Source: Limnephilus marmoratus (Eukaryota > Arthropoda > Insecta > Trichoptera > Limnephilidae). Taken from it: a stretch of 64,000 nt of DNA. Of this stretch, positions 11,394-20,942 are shown one piece after another. Both the position numbers and the translations under genes were made by a program. The stretch spans positions 59,376,665 to 59,440,664 of the forward strand of contig OU862906.1 of the NCBI GenBank assembly GCA_917880885.1. The letters are read 5' to 3'. Numbering within the stretch: position 1 is the first letter of the stretch; each line of letters begins with the position of its first letter. A model generated the notes under the pieces. The model was given only the letters and a program-made list of their open reading frames with translations. It was not told the DNA's origin and ran no database searches.

Positions 11394-11506
11394 TATGAAC
11401 CCGGGCACCCCTGCTAAATCACCAAACGTAGTGAACCACTTGGGGTCATCAATGACAGAGGTGTTGATTATCTAATAATTGGTTCCCGGGGCGGCGGGAC
11501 CCAATT
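11394..11506 (-). mobile_element. SINE1 5' fragment
   Basis: On the minus strand it carries GGTTCCCGGGGCGGCGGG-related text in reverse, CACCAAACGTAGTGAACCAC and GAACCCGGGCACCCCTGCTA. These are the first ~115 bp of the SINE1 family in inverted orientation. The rest is missing. Confidence 0.65.
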
Positions 11507-11619
11507 GCATCTCATTTTCCTTTTTTCATTTAATTTATGATGATTCTTATAATTTCATGCTTAATTTAAAAAGTCAATAATCATCAATTATCAGTGATAA
11601 AAAAAATTATAAAACAGTT

Positions 11620-11935
11620 TGCCATCCCTTCCCTACTTCCCTCCCTATCTCTCAACTATCTGAAAAATGTACACTTCTCACAGCTGTCAGTGTGAGACAC
11701 ATGGATTTCCAAAATTTACACCTGGCTATCCCCTACCGCTCTTATGTCTCCTTTACAACGCTTCCCCCAGCTTCTCCTTCATCCTCCACCTCTCCCGCCT
11801 CCCCTTTCCCTCTCGTGTTTCCCTTCCACCGCCCAGTTTTCCCTCTTCGGTATCCTCCTTTTGCGCGTACATACCTTCCGCGTTTCCCTCCCCCTACTGC
11901 AGTCCCTTTCCAACACACACTACTTCGAATAAGAT
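11620..11935 (-). repeat. Pyrimidine-rich tract resembling the Helitron purine minisatellite
   Basis: Rich in CTCCCTTTCCCTCCC-like text on the + strand. Read on the minus strand it resembles the purine minisatellites at 945, 9157 and 55870. Helitron ends are not recognised here. Three overlapping short frames reflect composition only. Confidence 0.35.
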
Positions 11936-12083
11936 CTCAGGATATTTGAGGAAATCGAGGCAATAACAAACGCCAATGCAGATAACGAGTCTGGCGAGGA
12001 AGTCTTCGTTAAAAACCTCTGGCTGTGCCTTTGTTAGAGTTTTGTTTAATTTTTTTTTATTATTTTATCTTGTATTTTATTTT

Positions 12084-12850
12084 TTATAATAACTTTTTTA
12101 CTAAATACAAAAAAAGATTTTTAGTAATAAAAATCTTTATTTGGACTTTTACAATTTTTTCTATTAAGTGGAAAAGATGATATCCGTCAAGTGGCTGCCG
12201 CCAGTGTTGATACACATTTGTGCCCGTTTTATCGCATTTTCCATAACTTTCCGCAAGATTTCCGGTGATAACTGTTCGCATTCCTGTCGAATATTCTCCT
12301 TTAGGGCTGCGATTATCTGAGGCTTGTTGGCATAAACCCCCGACTTCAAGTAGCCCCAAAGAAAGAAGTCTGAGATGGTTAAATCGGGCGATCTTGCTGG
12401 CCATGCCAAATTGCCAATACGTAAGATTACGCGACCAGGAAATGCTTCCTTCACAATATCCATTGTGGCTCGTGCTATGTGTACGGTTGCACCGTCTTGT
12501 TGAAACCACATGTTCACCAAGCCCCGCTCATCTAATTCCGGCAGTAAGAAGCCGCTTATTATGGCCCTGTAGCGTTCGCCAGTAACAGTGACCGTAATGC
12601 CAATGCAATGGCGTCCTCAAAAAATCACTCCTCCCGCGTGAACGCCGCACCACACAGTGGCTTTGAGTGGATGTAATGGCTCTTCGTGCATCACACGTGG
12701 ATTTTCAGTGCTCCAGAAATGAAGATTTTGCTTATTGACATAATCGCTGAAGTGGAAATGCGCCAAGATGACTTTCGACACAAAATCGCTGATGAGCTGT
12801 TTTCGATGAAAGCTACCAGGGGCTCTGACTTTTTCCGACACTTCTAACAA
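12084..12850 (-). pseudogene. Tc1/mariner-type DDE transposase remnant
   Basis: Minus-strand frames give HFHFSDYVNKQNLHFW, HPLKATVWCGVHAGGV, then GLVNMWFQQDGATVHIAR, SPDLTISDFFLWGYLK and a C-terminal GSHLTDIIFST. WFQQDGA with its catalytic D and SPDL-x-x-x-D-F-F with the third acidic residue are typical of IS630/Tc1/mariner DDE transposases common in insects. The N-terminal DNA-binding part and the first catalytic D are missing, and a stop separates the two open blocks (12617-12850 and 12164-12520). No terminal inverted repeats were found next to it. Dead copy; its transposase cannot be active. Confidence 0.85.
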
Positions 12851-12885
12851 TTATCGTTATGTTTCAACCAATTTACACAAATCCT

Positions 12886-13062
12886 TAACAAATTACATAC
12901 CTAAACCTTCCTCACGAAACACTCTATTTATTGGTGAAAATCGCATGAAAACCCGTTCAGTAGTTTTCGAGTTTATCGCAAACAGACAGACAGACAGTTT
13001 AATTTATAATATGTAGATAGATAGATGTAGATGTAGATAGAGATAGAGATGTAGAGATGTCG
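12886..13062 (+). mobile_element. RTE-like LINE 3' end with microsatellite tail
   Basis: The string CCTCACGAAACACTCTATTT, then GAAAATCGCATGAAAACCCG, TTCAGTAGTTTT, and repeated ACAG units are typical of the abundant RTE-like 3' ends in insect genomes. It runs into GATA/GTAGAT microsatellite repeats (13011-13062). No coding is left. Family assignment rests on memory of the motif. Confidence 0.6.
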
Positions 13063-13861
13063 CCATAAAGTGAAGAAGTTTTTATCATTTCTATTATTTT
13101 TTTTAATTATTTACTTATTGCGGCATCACTATCCTTCATAATATAAATACTCTACTTATACTTTGCTATAAAAAAAATATCATATTTAATAATCCGGAAC
13201 TTATTGATGAATGAGAACGTGTAAAATTAATATATTAAATAACCAATTTGCAGTATCTCGTTCGTAATAATAACGATTAAAGTTTACATAAAACTGTTTA
13301 AATTTGCGCGGTGGAAAACAAGTTTCTATGCTAATATTGTGTCATGTTAGTGTAAATAATGGTTTTCAGGTAATCTAGTAACGTTTTGTTTGTGTTTGTC
13401 AGTTTCGGGTTTTTCGGGATCTGAAAACAATAGCCAAACCATTTACCCGTTACGCCTGTATTTATAACAGGTTGTTCTTATTATAATGTACTAATTTCTA
13501 TTGTATGTAGGCCACCCGTCAGATATTTATTGTTAAGGTAAATAAAAATTCTCTAACCCAATTACATAACTAATAATTATTTCACACCTACTGAATTTTA
13601 ACATTTACCTTCTCTTGGTGCTCTCTCCTGAGTTGACTATCAACACAGCAATCTTTACTACACACTGCAGCCCGGAACAATTCAGTGGAACTGCACTCGT
13701 TCGGGTCAAATAGGTTTTGAAGTCATGAAGTGTGGCAATTGCTTCCACTTCTATGAATCCACCAATCTTCTCCTGTAAACTTGTATTTGTCCCTTCTCAA
13801 AATATTACAAAGAAATTAAAGCTTTCTACTTTCATGTCGATGCATATCTAATTTTGGTAAT
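13063..13861. other. No gene seen
   Basis: Nothing recognisable in this AT-rich stretch. Confidence 0.35.
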
Positions 13862-14690
13862 TAGGCCTGACATAGGACCAGGGGTTGGTCACTCCAAGTG
13901 GTTCGCTACGTTTCACGACTTACATGTGGTGTCCGGGTCCATAGAGTGAGGTTTGTCTAGGTCTTGGTGAGGAAATCATTTAAGTGGCAGGCCGGATCGG
14001 AAAAAACTGGTTGCGGGAGACCTAATCCATACCTGTATGGAAGCACTTTCAAGCCGTGTTCCTCAAGTTTCTGGTAATTGTTTGGTTTCGATTACCTCCT
14101 TACTATAGTTTTATGTGCACTCTGTTATTATTATTTCTAAACATTAACTGCCTCTTATTCTTTATCATAACTTAGTTTTAATGATTCTTGTTGTTAATAT
14201 TGTTCTTTAGGAATTGTTTTGTATAATATACTGTATATTCTTTGTTTCACATTTAATCAATTTTGTAAGGACTCGTAAGGAACACTATAGGATTAATTTT
14301 GAGTTTATTATAATTAAGCGGACTTGAAGTGAAATATCACAAAACTGCGCTATATAAATACTACGTTGTTATTATTATTATTATATTTGGATTTGCGCAT
14401 CATATAAGTGGTTTATACAAAGTTGAATTATTTTATTTTTCTATTATTATAAGCACTTGACCCATCGTCTTTCACCATAGTGAGAGGGATGGATTTCGTA
14501 CTTCCATCACTCCTGAACACATTGACCCCCAGATTCCTACCAACCTCTCACACATTTTTCATTTCCAGAACTTCCTCTCCTCCCTTTCACTAAAAACGAA
14601 CCTCCACAAAAGATCGTGTAGGCCCTGAAAGTTTTTTTCTTACGGCTTCCTGCCTGGAGTTATTGAAAAAATTTAAAAAAAGATTGATGA
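13862..14690 (+). mobile_element. SINE1 copy split by an insertion
   Basis: 5' landmarks CCAAGTGGTTCGCTACGTTT and GAGTGAGGTTTGTCTAGG occur at 13890-14040. The 3' half resumes at 14459 with GAGAGGGATGGATTTCGTAC, CACTCCTGAACACATTGACC and the tail at 14585-14685. The two halves are separated by 14049-14450. The sequence is more diverged than the other copies. Confidence 0.7.
14049..14450. mobile_element. 402-bp insertion with 8-bp target duplication
   Basis: AAGCACTT at 14041-14048 is repeated at 14451-14458, and removing the insert plus one copy restores SINE1 continuity. The insert has no terminal inverted repeats. It contains AACTGCGCTATATAAATACT followed by (TTA)n, which looks like a LINE-type 3' end followed by more AT-rich sequence. 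An 8-bp duplication would also fit hAT elements, but the termini do not. Family unknown. Confidence 0.6.
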
Positions 14691-14811
14691 AGAAATTATA
14701 ATTTGGTTAGTCCTAACCTCCTAACCACTTTAGGTATTTTGAAAATACAGTACTTCAAATCGATTAAATTATAGCACAGTTTAAAATACTCATTCTACTA
14801 GTTTCCCGAAC

Positions 14812-14831
14812 GTATATATATATATATATAT
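14812..14831. repeat. (TA)n microsatellite
   Basis: About ten TA dinucleotides. Confidence 0.85.
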
Positions 14832-14842
14832 GTAATACTTAT

Positions 14843-15142
14843 ATGTATAGGACCATTAATACAACGAAAACCAGGCCAAATTCAATTTTGTTACCTTTCC
14901 CAAGCACGTTGTGGTTAGTAATAGAGTGTAAAGGGAGTGCTGTATACATTATACAAAGTGTTGAAAACCCAAAACTATGCCATGTGTACTTTCTAGATAC
15001 TTTTTTAAAAATAACGGTACCTATTGATGAGTGTGGTATGCAACTCTGGCCTGGAACTCTTTTGAGATACTGGAAACACCATTTGGCGCTGAGAAATCTT
15101 TTAAGAAATGTCCCTAACCTAATACTTGGATTGCAAGAATAA
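14843..15142 (+). CDS. Unidentified 99-codon open frame, doubtful
   Basis: An open frame with fairly protein-like composition (for example PSTLWLVIECKGSAVYII, then HHLALRNLLRNVPNLILG) ends in TAA, and an ATAAAG string follows. An equally long frame lies on the other strand at 14839-15171. I recognise no domain. It may be a remnant of a transposon or chance. I would not treat it as a gene without transcript support. Confidence 0.12.
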   Translation: MYRTINTTKTRPNSILLPFPSTLWLVIECKGSAVYIIQSVENPKLCHVYFLDTFLKITVPIDECGMQLWPGTLLRYWKHHLALRNLLRNVPNLILGLQE

Positions 15143-15207
15143 AGACAAAGATTTTGGAATAAAGACATCAAGTGTAAAAGCTGTGTTTATTTAACGGGTG
15201 TTTTAAA

Positions 15208-15430
15208 GAAGCTCCGAAGAATTTCCATCGTTGATCGCTTTGGCACCATGCTCTATTCATGTGTCTGACATTTGTTCACGGATGAAATTTACTGCACGAC
15301 AACCGGTGGTTTTGACTCGTTCGTACTCAACTGTTTGGGAGTAAACTGACATGCTAGTTTTTTTTGTTTCCTATTCCTACAACATGGGTATCTTTAAGAC
15401 CTGCTTTCACACCATCCTTTCAAAAATATA
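15208..15430 (+). pseudogene. Diverged 3' fragment of the 34.9-kb LINE family
   Basis: Aligns by eye with 35415-35640: CATCGTTGATCGCTTTGGCA against CATCATTGATCCCTTCGGCA, then a SVDIC/ACATTTGT block, GACTCGTTCGTACTCAACTG, and CCTACAACATGGGTATCTTT. It codes the final part of ORF2 in the intact copy but is frameshifted here. Confidence 0.65.
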
Positions 15431-15543
15431 CTAGGTACCGCAATCCCAAAGATTGCTCTCATGACCTCATATGTGAAATATCAGTGTTTAGTTCACCTTA
15501 TAGGCATAATATAACCTATATTATTGGATAGCCCTGGTATATA

Positions 15544-15873
15544 GTGGGAGGCGGGAATGGGTACTGCCGCCCCGGGAACCTTTATTGGATAACCAACACC
15601 TCTGCCATAGGTCACCCCAAGTGTTTCGGTACATTTGGTGATATAGCAGGGGTGCCCGGGTTCATGGGGTGAGGTTTGTCTAGGTCTTGGAGGCGGATGT
15701 CCAGGACACACTGAACCCCAGATTTCTACCCACCCCTTAAACCCTTTTCTTTCCCAGAACTCTCCTCTCCTACCTTTCCTTAAAAAACCCTCTACACAGC
15801 ATCCCCAAAGATGACATAGGCCCTGAGGGAAATTATTTTCCGCGAGGCCTCCTGTGTGGATCTAATGTAAAAA
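15544..15873 (+). mobile_element. SINE1 copy with internal deletion
   Basis: Begins GGGAGGCGGGAATGGG, contains GGGTGCCCGGGTTCATGGGG and jumps from GGCGGATG directly to TCCAGGACACACTGAACCCC, so ~120 bp of the family middle are missing. The 3' tail AGGCCCTGAGGGAAATTATT, CCTCCTGTGTGGATCTAATG and a short A-rich run is intact. Confidence 0.8.
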
Positions 15874-15991
15874 ATAAATAGTAATGTGGATTCGCTATAT
15901 GTTCCTTTCATTAGATCGAGGTTCCCCAGTATATAATAATATTATTGTGACAATTGTACTACGGTTTCAGGCTACAATTCTGTTATAAATA

Positions 15992-16945
15992 TTAGGTCCT
16001 TACATATGAAATTGGCTTTTTGCCGTACTGGCAACTTTAATCTCAAATATCTTCTCTTTGGTTAGGAATTTCAAATTCAAATTTATACAGCTCACTCTCA
16101 GCTCTCATTTACTCATGTATTTGTGTTTCGAAAATTATAATTCATTTGTTTTTTCCTTAATTATTTTTTTTTGTTTGCGTCACTTAGTTTACAAAATTGA
16201 AAACTTGAAATATCGCGTTATTTACGAGTACGAGTTCCACCGTGGCACCAGTGCTGCAGAAACGGCTCGAAGGATTAATGATGTGTATGGCGACGGTACC
16301 GCAAAAGAAAACACAGTGCGTTTTTGGTTCCAACTTTATTGTTCTGGAAATTTCAACCCGCAGAATAAGCCCCGTGGACGGCCGGAGACCATAGTTGATA
16401 ATGAAGAATTGAAGGCTATTGTGGAAGCGGATCCATCGCAAACCACGTCCGAGTTAGCTGCAGACTGCGGTGTTAGTGATAAAACTGCTTTAATCCACTT
16501 GAAGCAAATTGGGAAGGTGAAAAAGCTTGAAAGGTGGGTACCTCACGAATTGAGTGAAGCAAATCAACAAACGCGCGTTAGAACGCTAGACCACACACTG
16601 CACAACAGACGGCTACCAAATTAGAGGAGCTTCAATTGGAATGTCTAAGACATCCACCGTACTCTCCGGACCTTGCCCCAACAGATTACCATTTTTTTCG
16701 AAATTTGGATTCTTGCAAGGGAAAAAATTCAACTCCGATGGGGCAGTCCAAACCGCCTTCAAAGATTTTATGATTCCCGTCCGAATGGTTTTCTCAGTAA
16801 AGGTATCGATGAACTACCTATGAGATGGCAAAAGTTCATAGATAGCAATGGTACATACTTTGATTAAATAAATATATTATATTTTTAAAATATCGACTTT
16901 ATGTTCCTCCCGTACAAAACGCCAATTTCATATGTAGGGACCTAA
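15992..16945 (+). mobile_element. Mariner element, internally deleted, TA target duplication
   Basis: The termini TTAGGTCCTTACATATGAAA and, at the right, TTTCATATGTAGGGACCTAA are inverted repeats of about 27 bp with one visible mismatch. They are flanked by TA at 15990-15991 and 16946-16947. Length is 954 bp, against roughly 1.3 kb for a complete mariner. It sits in the D-type repeat, and the 30.7-kb copy of that repeat shows the empty site. Confidence 0.9.
16186..16866 (+). pseudogene. Mariner transposase remnant
   Basis: The N-terminal part gives LKYRVIYEYEFHRGTSAA, TARRINDVYGDGTAKENTVR, QNKPRGRPETIVDNEEL and VKKLERWVPHELSEANQQ: the two helix-turn-helix blocks and the linker of mariner transposases. 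Right after this the sequence jumps, in another frame, to NARPHTAQQTATKLEELQLE and HPPYSPDLAPTDYHFF, the second and third catalytic motifs. The segment with the first catalytic D is deleted. The C-terminus FSKGIDELPMRWQKFIDSNG is present with frameshifts. It cannot be catalytic, but the termini may still be mobilised by an intact relative. Confidence 0.85.
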
Positions 16946-17122
16946 TACATCACATGCTGTTCGTAATTCTTTTGCTATTGTCACTTATATTTTTATACGC
17001 ATCAATAAAAGCTGTACTTATTAAACAATTTACTAGCGCATATTTCATCAACGTTACGGTATTGCAGGTTTTTACCAGTTTTTTCTGTTCTTCCTTGATT
17101 TAATTTACTTTACAGCCATGTA

Positions 17123-18035
17123 CGAGAGCGGTCCGTAAAATAAGGTCTCCAAGGTGCTGCGGTCGCGAGGAACAATTTTCCGCGAGATCCGGCAACAGTA
17201 GCGTGTAGCCTGATTTCCCTACGCCAAATACCCGAGACTCTGCGCTCTCTGCGACACTTAGTATCAGCGTGGCGGCCGTTCGCGATGGAGCTTCCGCTCG
17301 CTGCACCCGCCAGGTGTGAATCACGGTCTATAATTAGCTTTTTATGCAAAGAACAAAACCCCGGTAGAAATACATTCTTAGCTACTTGAAGTGTACGGAA
17401 AACAGTGTATGAATTCGAAAACGTATGCAAATGGCACGAAATGCGTGTGCAACGGCTACCGGTTTCAGACGAAAAAATTACCAAAGTGGAAAAAACAATG
17501 ATTGCAGATCGACGGGTGACGATTCGGGAGCTCTGTGATATGATCCCTGATGTCATTAAGACCACTATTGCCAAGATTTTGACAAAACATTTGGGAGATC
17601 GCAAATTCTGCCCAAGGTGGGTCTAAAAATGCTCACCGGAGATCTCACAAAACAACAGGTTGAAGCAACCCGCGAATTCCTTGAGTGCTACGACATCGAT
17701 GGCGTAGAATTCTTGGACTGAATTGTGACTGGGGATGAGACCCGAATACACTGCACGACACCAAAGACAAATGTACAATCCCGGTGGCGTCATTCAGATT
17801 CCCCGAAGCAAAGTGTAAACACGAATTACAGAGCATAACACATACCTGGCGGGTGCGGCAAGTGGAAGCTCCACCGCGAACGGGTGCCACGCTGAGACTA
17901 AGCGTCACAGAAGGTGCAACGTGGTGGGCTTTTGGCAAGGGGAAACCAGGCTACACGCCAGTATTGCAGGATTTCGCGTAAAATTGTTCCTCGCACCTAT
18001 GCATCTTGGAGACCTTATTTTACGGACAGCCCTTG
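17123..18035 (+). mobile_element. Mariner-like element with ~200-bp terminal inverted repeats
   Basis: The left arm 17123-17335 and right arm about 17830-18035 are inverted copies at roughly 80% by eye: GGTCCGTAAAATAAGGTCTC against GAGACCTTATTTTACGGACA, GAGGAACAATTTTCCGCGAG against CGCGTAAAATTGTTCCTCGC, and so on inward to CCTGGCGGGTGCAG. TA flanks both sides (17121-17122, 18036-18037). Length 913 bp. Long terminal repeats are unusual for mariner, where about 30 bp is normal. Confidence 0.8.
17405..17822 (+). pseudogene. Mariner-type transposase fragment
   Basis: Frames give RVTIRELCDMIPDVIKTTIA, ILTKHLGDRKFCPRWV, then TKQQVEATREFLECYDIDGV and IVTGDETRIHCTTPK. The last contains the first catalytic D (TGDET). 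Stops lie after RWV and after EFLD. The other two catalytic residues and the C-terminus are missing, replaced by the right inverted repeat. Inactive. Confidence 0.8.
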
Positions 18036-18321
18036 TATATTATTTTTTTTTTACTTTGTTTTATTTATTTATTTATATAATACAGCTTATAATTTTCCTT
18101 TTAAATTGATTGTAATATAACTGTCAATAACTATCCTTCATGTGTATGTATGTATGGCAATTGTGAAGTTACTCCTAAATAAATAACAACATCCCTTGCT
18201 TTTAATATCACATAATTAAAAAATCACGGCGTATCACGGATATTATTAGGGATTTACGTACCTATGCAAGATGCCTTTGCATAAATATTTTGACCATTTT
18301 ATATTTTCACCATTATATTTT

Positions 18322-18449
18322 GGTCGGTGGCTGAGTTGGCATCGCGTTTGGGTCCCACTCAGGGATCACGACACATGCAACATTTTCCGCTTTCTGTGAT
18401 GGTAGCAGGAGATTTGTTATTAGTAACCCGGGATTTAAAAAATAAATAA
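18322..18449 (+). mobile_element. SINE2 (tRNA-derived) copy, + strand
   Basis: Starts GGTCGGTGGCTGAGTTGGCA (A-box-like TGGCTGAGTTGGC), then TTTGGGTCCCACTCAGGGAT where the B box is degraded, GCAACATTTTCCGCTTTCTG, GGTAGCAGGAGAT, TAACCCGGGATTT and an A-rich tail. It matches the reverse complements of 37719-37913 and 47781-47976. Confidence 0.7.
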
Positions 18450-18736
18450 TTAAAGGAGTCTAATAACTTAACCTATCAAGTTGGTAAACAACGCATGTAT
18501 ATGCAACCTTAAAAATCTTCCATTTCATTTGGTTATTACGTTCATTGTGTTTAGTTCTGAAACATCTTAAAAACTGAAACCCATTTTCTCAAGTCCTTGC
18601 ATTGTTATTTTCTCCCGTTATTCCTCTAATTCCTTGAAAGACCCTACTAATTTACTACAAGAAGAAGAAGATGTTTGACTACCTACTTGGTACACATACA
18701 CAATATCGTACAAAAATCAAAAATTAACCACATTAA

Positions 18737-20077
18737 CCCTAGAGTGGGCGCGTCTTTCTGTAAAACGTCAGTGGGCGCGTGGGGAGCATTTTGCCGCTCA
18801 TTTTCGTAGACAATTTTAAGAAGAAGTTATGCAATATAATTAATTTGTTTTCTCAGGATTTAAGTAAAACACTAATAAGGTATGACAAATTAACATATTT
18901 ATTGAACTCTGTTGAAGGAACTTTGGTTTACAATCGACTTTACAAAATTTAACATTTAAATTTACTTTTTTTAGGTATCCTTCATTGTCCTTCTATAATA
19001 TTTATTAAAAATGGAAAAAATTAACAATATTCAATATTTTCCAAATCTACAGGATATGCTTTGGCGAAACAGTCTTCATATAAGTATGTGCAATGTTCAT
19101 TGCACAGTAATTTTGAGCATCTGCAACACCCTTTTTTCGTGCGCCCATTTTTCTTTGATGGACATATACTGCATTTGCCTTTCTTCTTTGAAGATGATGC
19201 TTGTTCTATAGGAACAAAGCGAGCAATTTGGTTCCTCAGAGGAATATTTAAGGTATCTACAGAAGACCTTGCGGTCATATATGGCTTAACCAGGACCATC
19301 ACAATCTATCACAATCTTCCGCAAGTACTGTTGGCACAGCATCAAGTGTTCAGTATTGGCTTTGTAAATTATTTGGCTATTTATACCGGCAATATTCATC
19401 ATTGAAAAAAACAACCTCGTTGGCCATCTGCGAGTCATTCTACCAACAGAATACTCTACTTTTATTTGGTCCACGATATCAACACCACCTTTGGTTTCAT
19501 TATAAAATGTAATCATTTCAGGCTTTGCAGCAGGTCCGGTGTTTTCGTCGATACATTCTCATGAAAAGTTGATAATAGTAATACTACTTTTATTTGCTTC
19601 TTGTCTGGAACATGAGGCAGCAAAACTTTCTTCTCACCAAACCCAAACATCGAAGATGGTTTCTTCCGATTTTTAGTGTTCAGAAAACAAGGTGGAATTT
19701 CTTTTTTATTTTTACGTAAAGTTGGTCGTTCTATAATCTAGCAACTGATCAGCGAGAGGTATTGAAGTAAAAAAAGTTATCCCTAGCAATGTTGCGGCCA
19801 GTGTTGAGGATATTTTGGGCTAATCTTTATAAAAAATATAAAGATTAGCTAAATCGTAAATAATATAAAGCACAATTTTTACTTACGTGAGTGGGCGCGC
19901 AGTGAGCAAATTGCCGCCGGACGAAACTCGATGGTAACAACCTCCTTCTCAAGCGGATCCCGATCAAAGTCGGGGCAGCTACTAAAAAGCGCAAAGTTTA
20001 CGCGCAGTAGATTTAAGAATTATCAACGTTTTTTTTGCAGAGGGCGGCAAAATGCTCATAGCGCGCCCACTCTAGGG
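18737..20077. mobile_element. piggyBac-like element, deletion derivative with TTAA duplication
   Basis: The termini are CCCTAGAGTGGGCGCG at the left and its near-perfect inverse CGCGCCCACTCTAGGG at the right, flanked by TTAA at 18733-18736 and 20078-20081. Subterminal repeats are visible: GAGTGGGCGCG occurs again near 18769 and 19889, and GAGCATTTTGCCGC near both ends. TTAA duplication and CCCT-type ends are diagnostic for piggyBac. The element is 1341 bp, roughly half of an autonomous one. Confidence 0.92.
19021..19745 (-). pseudogene. piggyBac transposase C-terminal remnant
   Basis: Minus-strand blocks, in order: KKEIPPCFLNTKNRKKPSS, MITFYNETKGGVDIVDQIK, TRRWPTRLFFSMMNIAGINS, KPYMTARSSVDTLNIPLRNQ, and the cysteine-rich domain CSICPSKKNGRTKKGCCRCS with LCNEHC. 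GGVD-x-x-D is the conserved last catalytic region of piggyBac transposases. The Cys/His C-terminal domain normally binds the element's terminal repeats. Frames shift near 19516 and 19290, and the N-terminal half is absent. Non-functional. Confidence 0.9.
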
Positions 20078-20081
20078 TTAA

Positions 20082-20832
20082 TGAGTTGAAAAATCGTCGT
20101 GAAATCGATCACGCCTCTTTATTGAAATCTCGCTTGAAAGGTCGTAAAAAGTGCTAATTAATACCAAGTGTGGGTAATTGTAACCACCGTTTGTGCTATT
20201 ATCGTGGAGAGTAGCCACCATCAAGATTGGGCCCTTGATAGCATATGAACCTAACAAGGTAGGGCTTTCTCCTTTCAATTGCCAAATCCTGTGATTGACT
20301 TTTAAAAACGCCGTCAATTGTCTTGTCTCACACATTGTTCGTGACACATTATACATATATTAAACTAAATACATATTACAAATTCTCATTGTCCCCTACC
20401 TCATGTAATTCCTCCAACCTTCAGACCTCATGAATCACGAACCCTCTTGAAAAATGTTAACAGCCCAAAACACACGTCAGGGCCACATATTTTTATATTT
20501 CCCATAAAAGCTGCCCGGCCGGAGGTCTCACCTGTTGAGGTCGCTAGTTCCTTTGTGTTTTGATGACGTCACGTAATTTTCACATATTATATTAAAGGTG
20601 GAGGTTCTCCAATAATTGCCCTACAGCTCCCTTTTGGCTTTTTTTTTAACAAAACCGCGCTATACAAATCATTCAAATGATGTTTATTATATTTCAAATT
20701 TTAATAAGATACTTTCATTAAAAAAATAATAATAAATCCCCATTCGTCCGATGTACGGGGAAATAAAATTTATGGGGGAATAAATTTTTTATTACATAGT
20801 TTAATTTTTAAATGTTTGTGTTTAGATTACAG
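20082..20832. other. No gene seen
   Basis: Nothing recognisable between the piggyBac and the exon-like stretch. Confidence 0.35.
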
Positions 20833-20942
20833 AAATATTACCAACAGCAGCAGCTCTCGAATTTTTCTGCTAGAGTGCAAAGATTGAACATTGCATTTAG
20901 TGCGTGCGCCACACCATGTTGCTGAAAATCATTATCAAAGAG
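20833..20942 (+). CDS. Candidate host exon with start codon (speculative)
   Basis: A stretch bounded by ..TTAGATTACAG on the left (possible 3' splice site) and GAG|GTAAGA on the right (strong 5' splice site). An ATG at 20916 with A at -3 opens MLLKIIIKE, which ends exactly in phase at the donor. This is what a 5' untranslated plus start exon would look like. There is no neighbouring exon that I can join to it, and nine residues do not identify a product. Confidence 0.25.

Larger units (their letters stand above)
15515..17110 (+). repeat. D-type repeat, copy 1, split by two insertions
   Basis: The pieces 15515-15543 (TTGGATAGCCCTGGTATATA), 15874-15991 (TCGAGGTTCCCCAGTATATA, ATTATTGTGACAAT, CTACAATTCTGTTATA) and the start of 16948-17110 follow the same order as the uninterrupted copy at 30714-30990. 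The first interruption is a SINE1, the second a mariner. Family unknown; no coding. Confidence 0.55.

Noticed and set aside
11667..11966. Three overlapping pyrimidine-rich frames
   Set aside because: All three frames stay open because of CT-rich composition; no protein motif.
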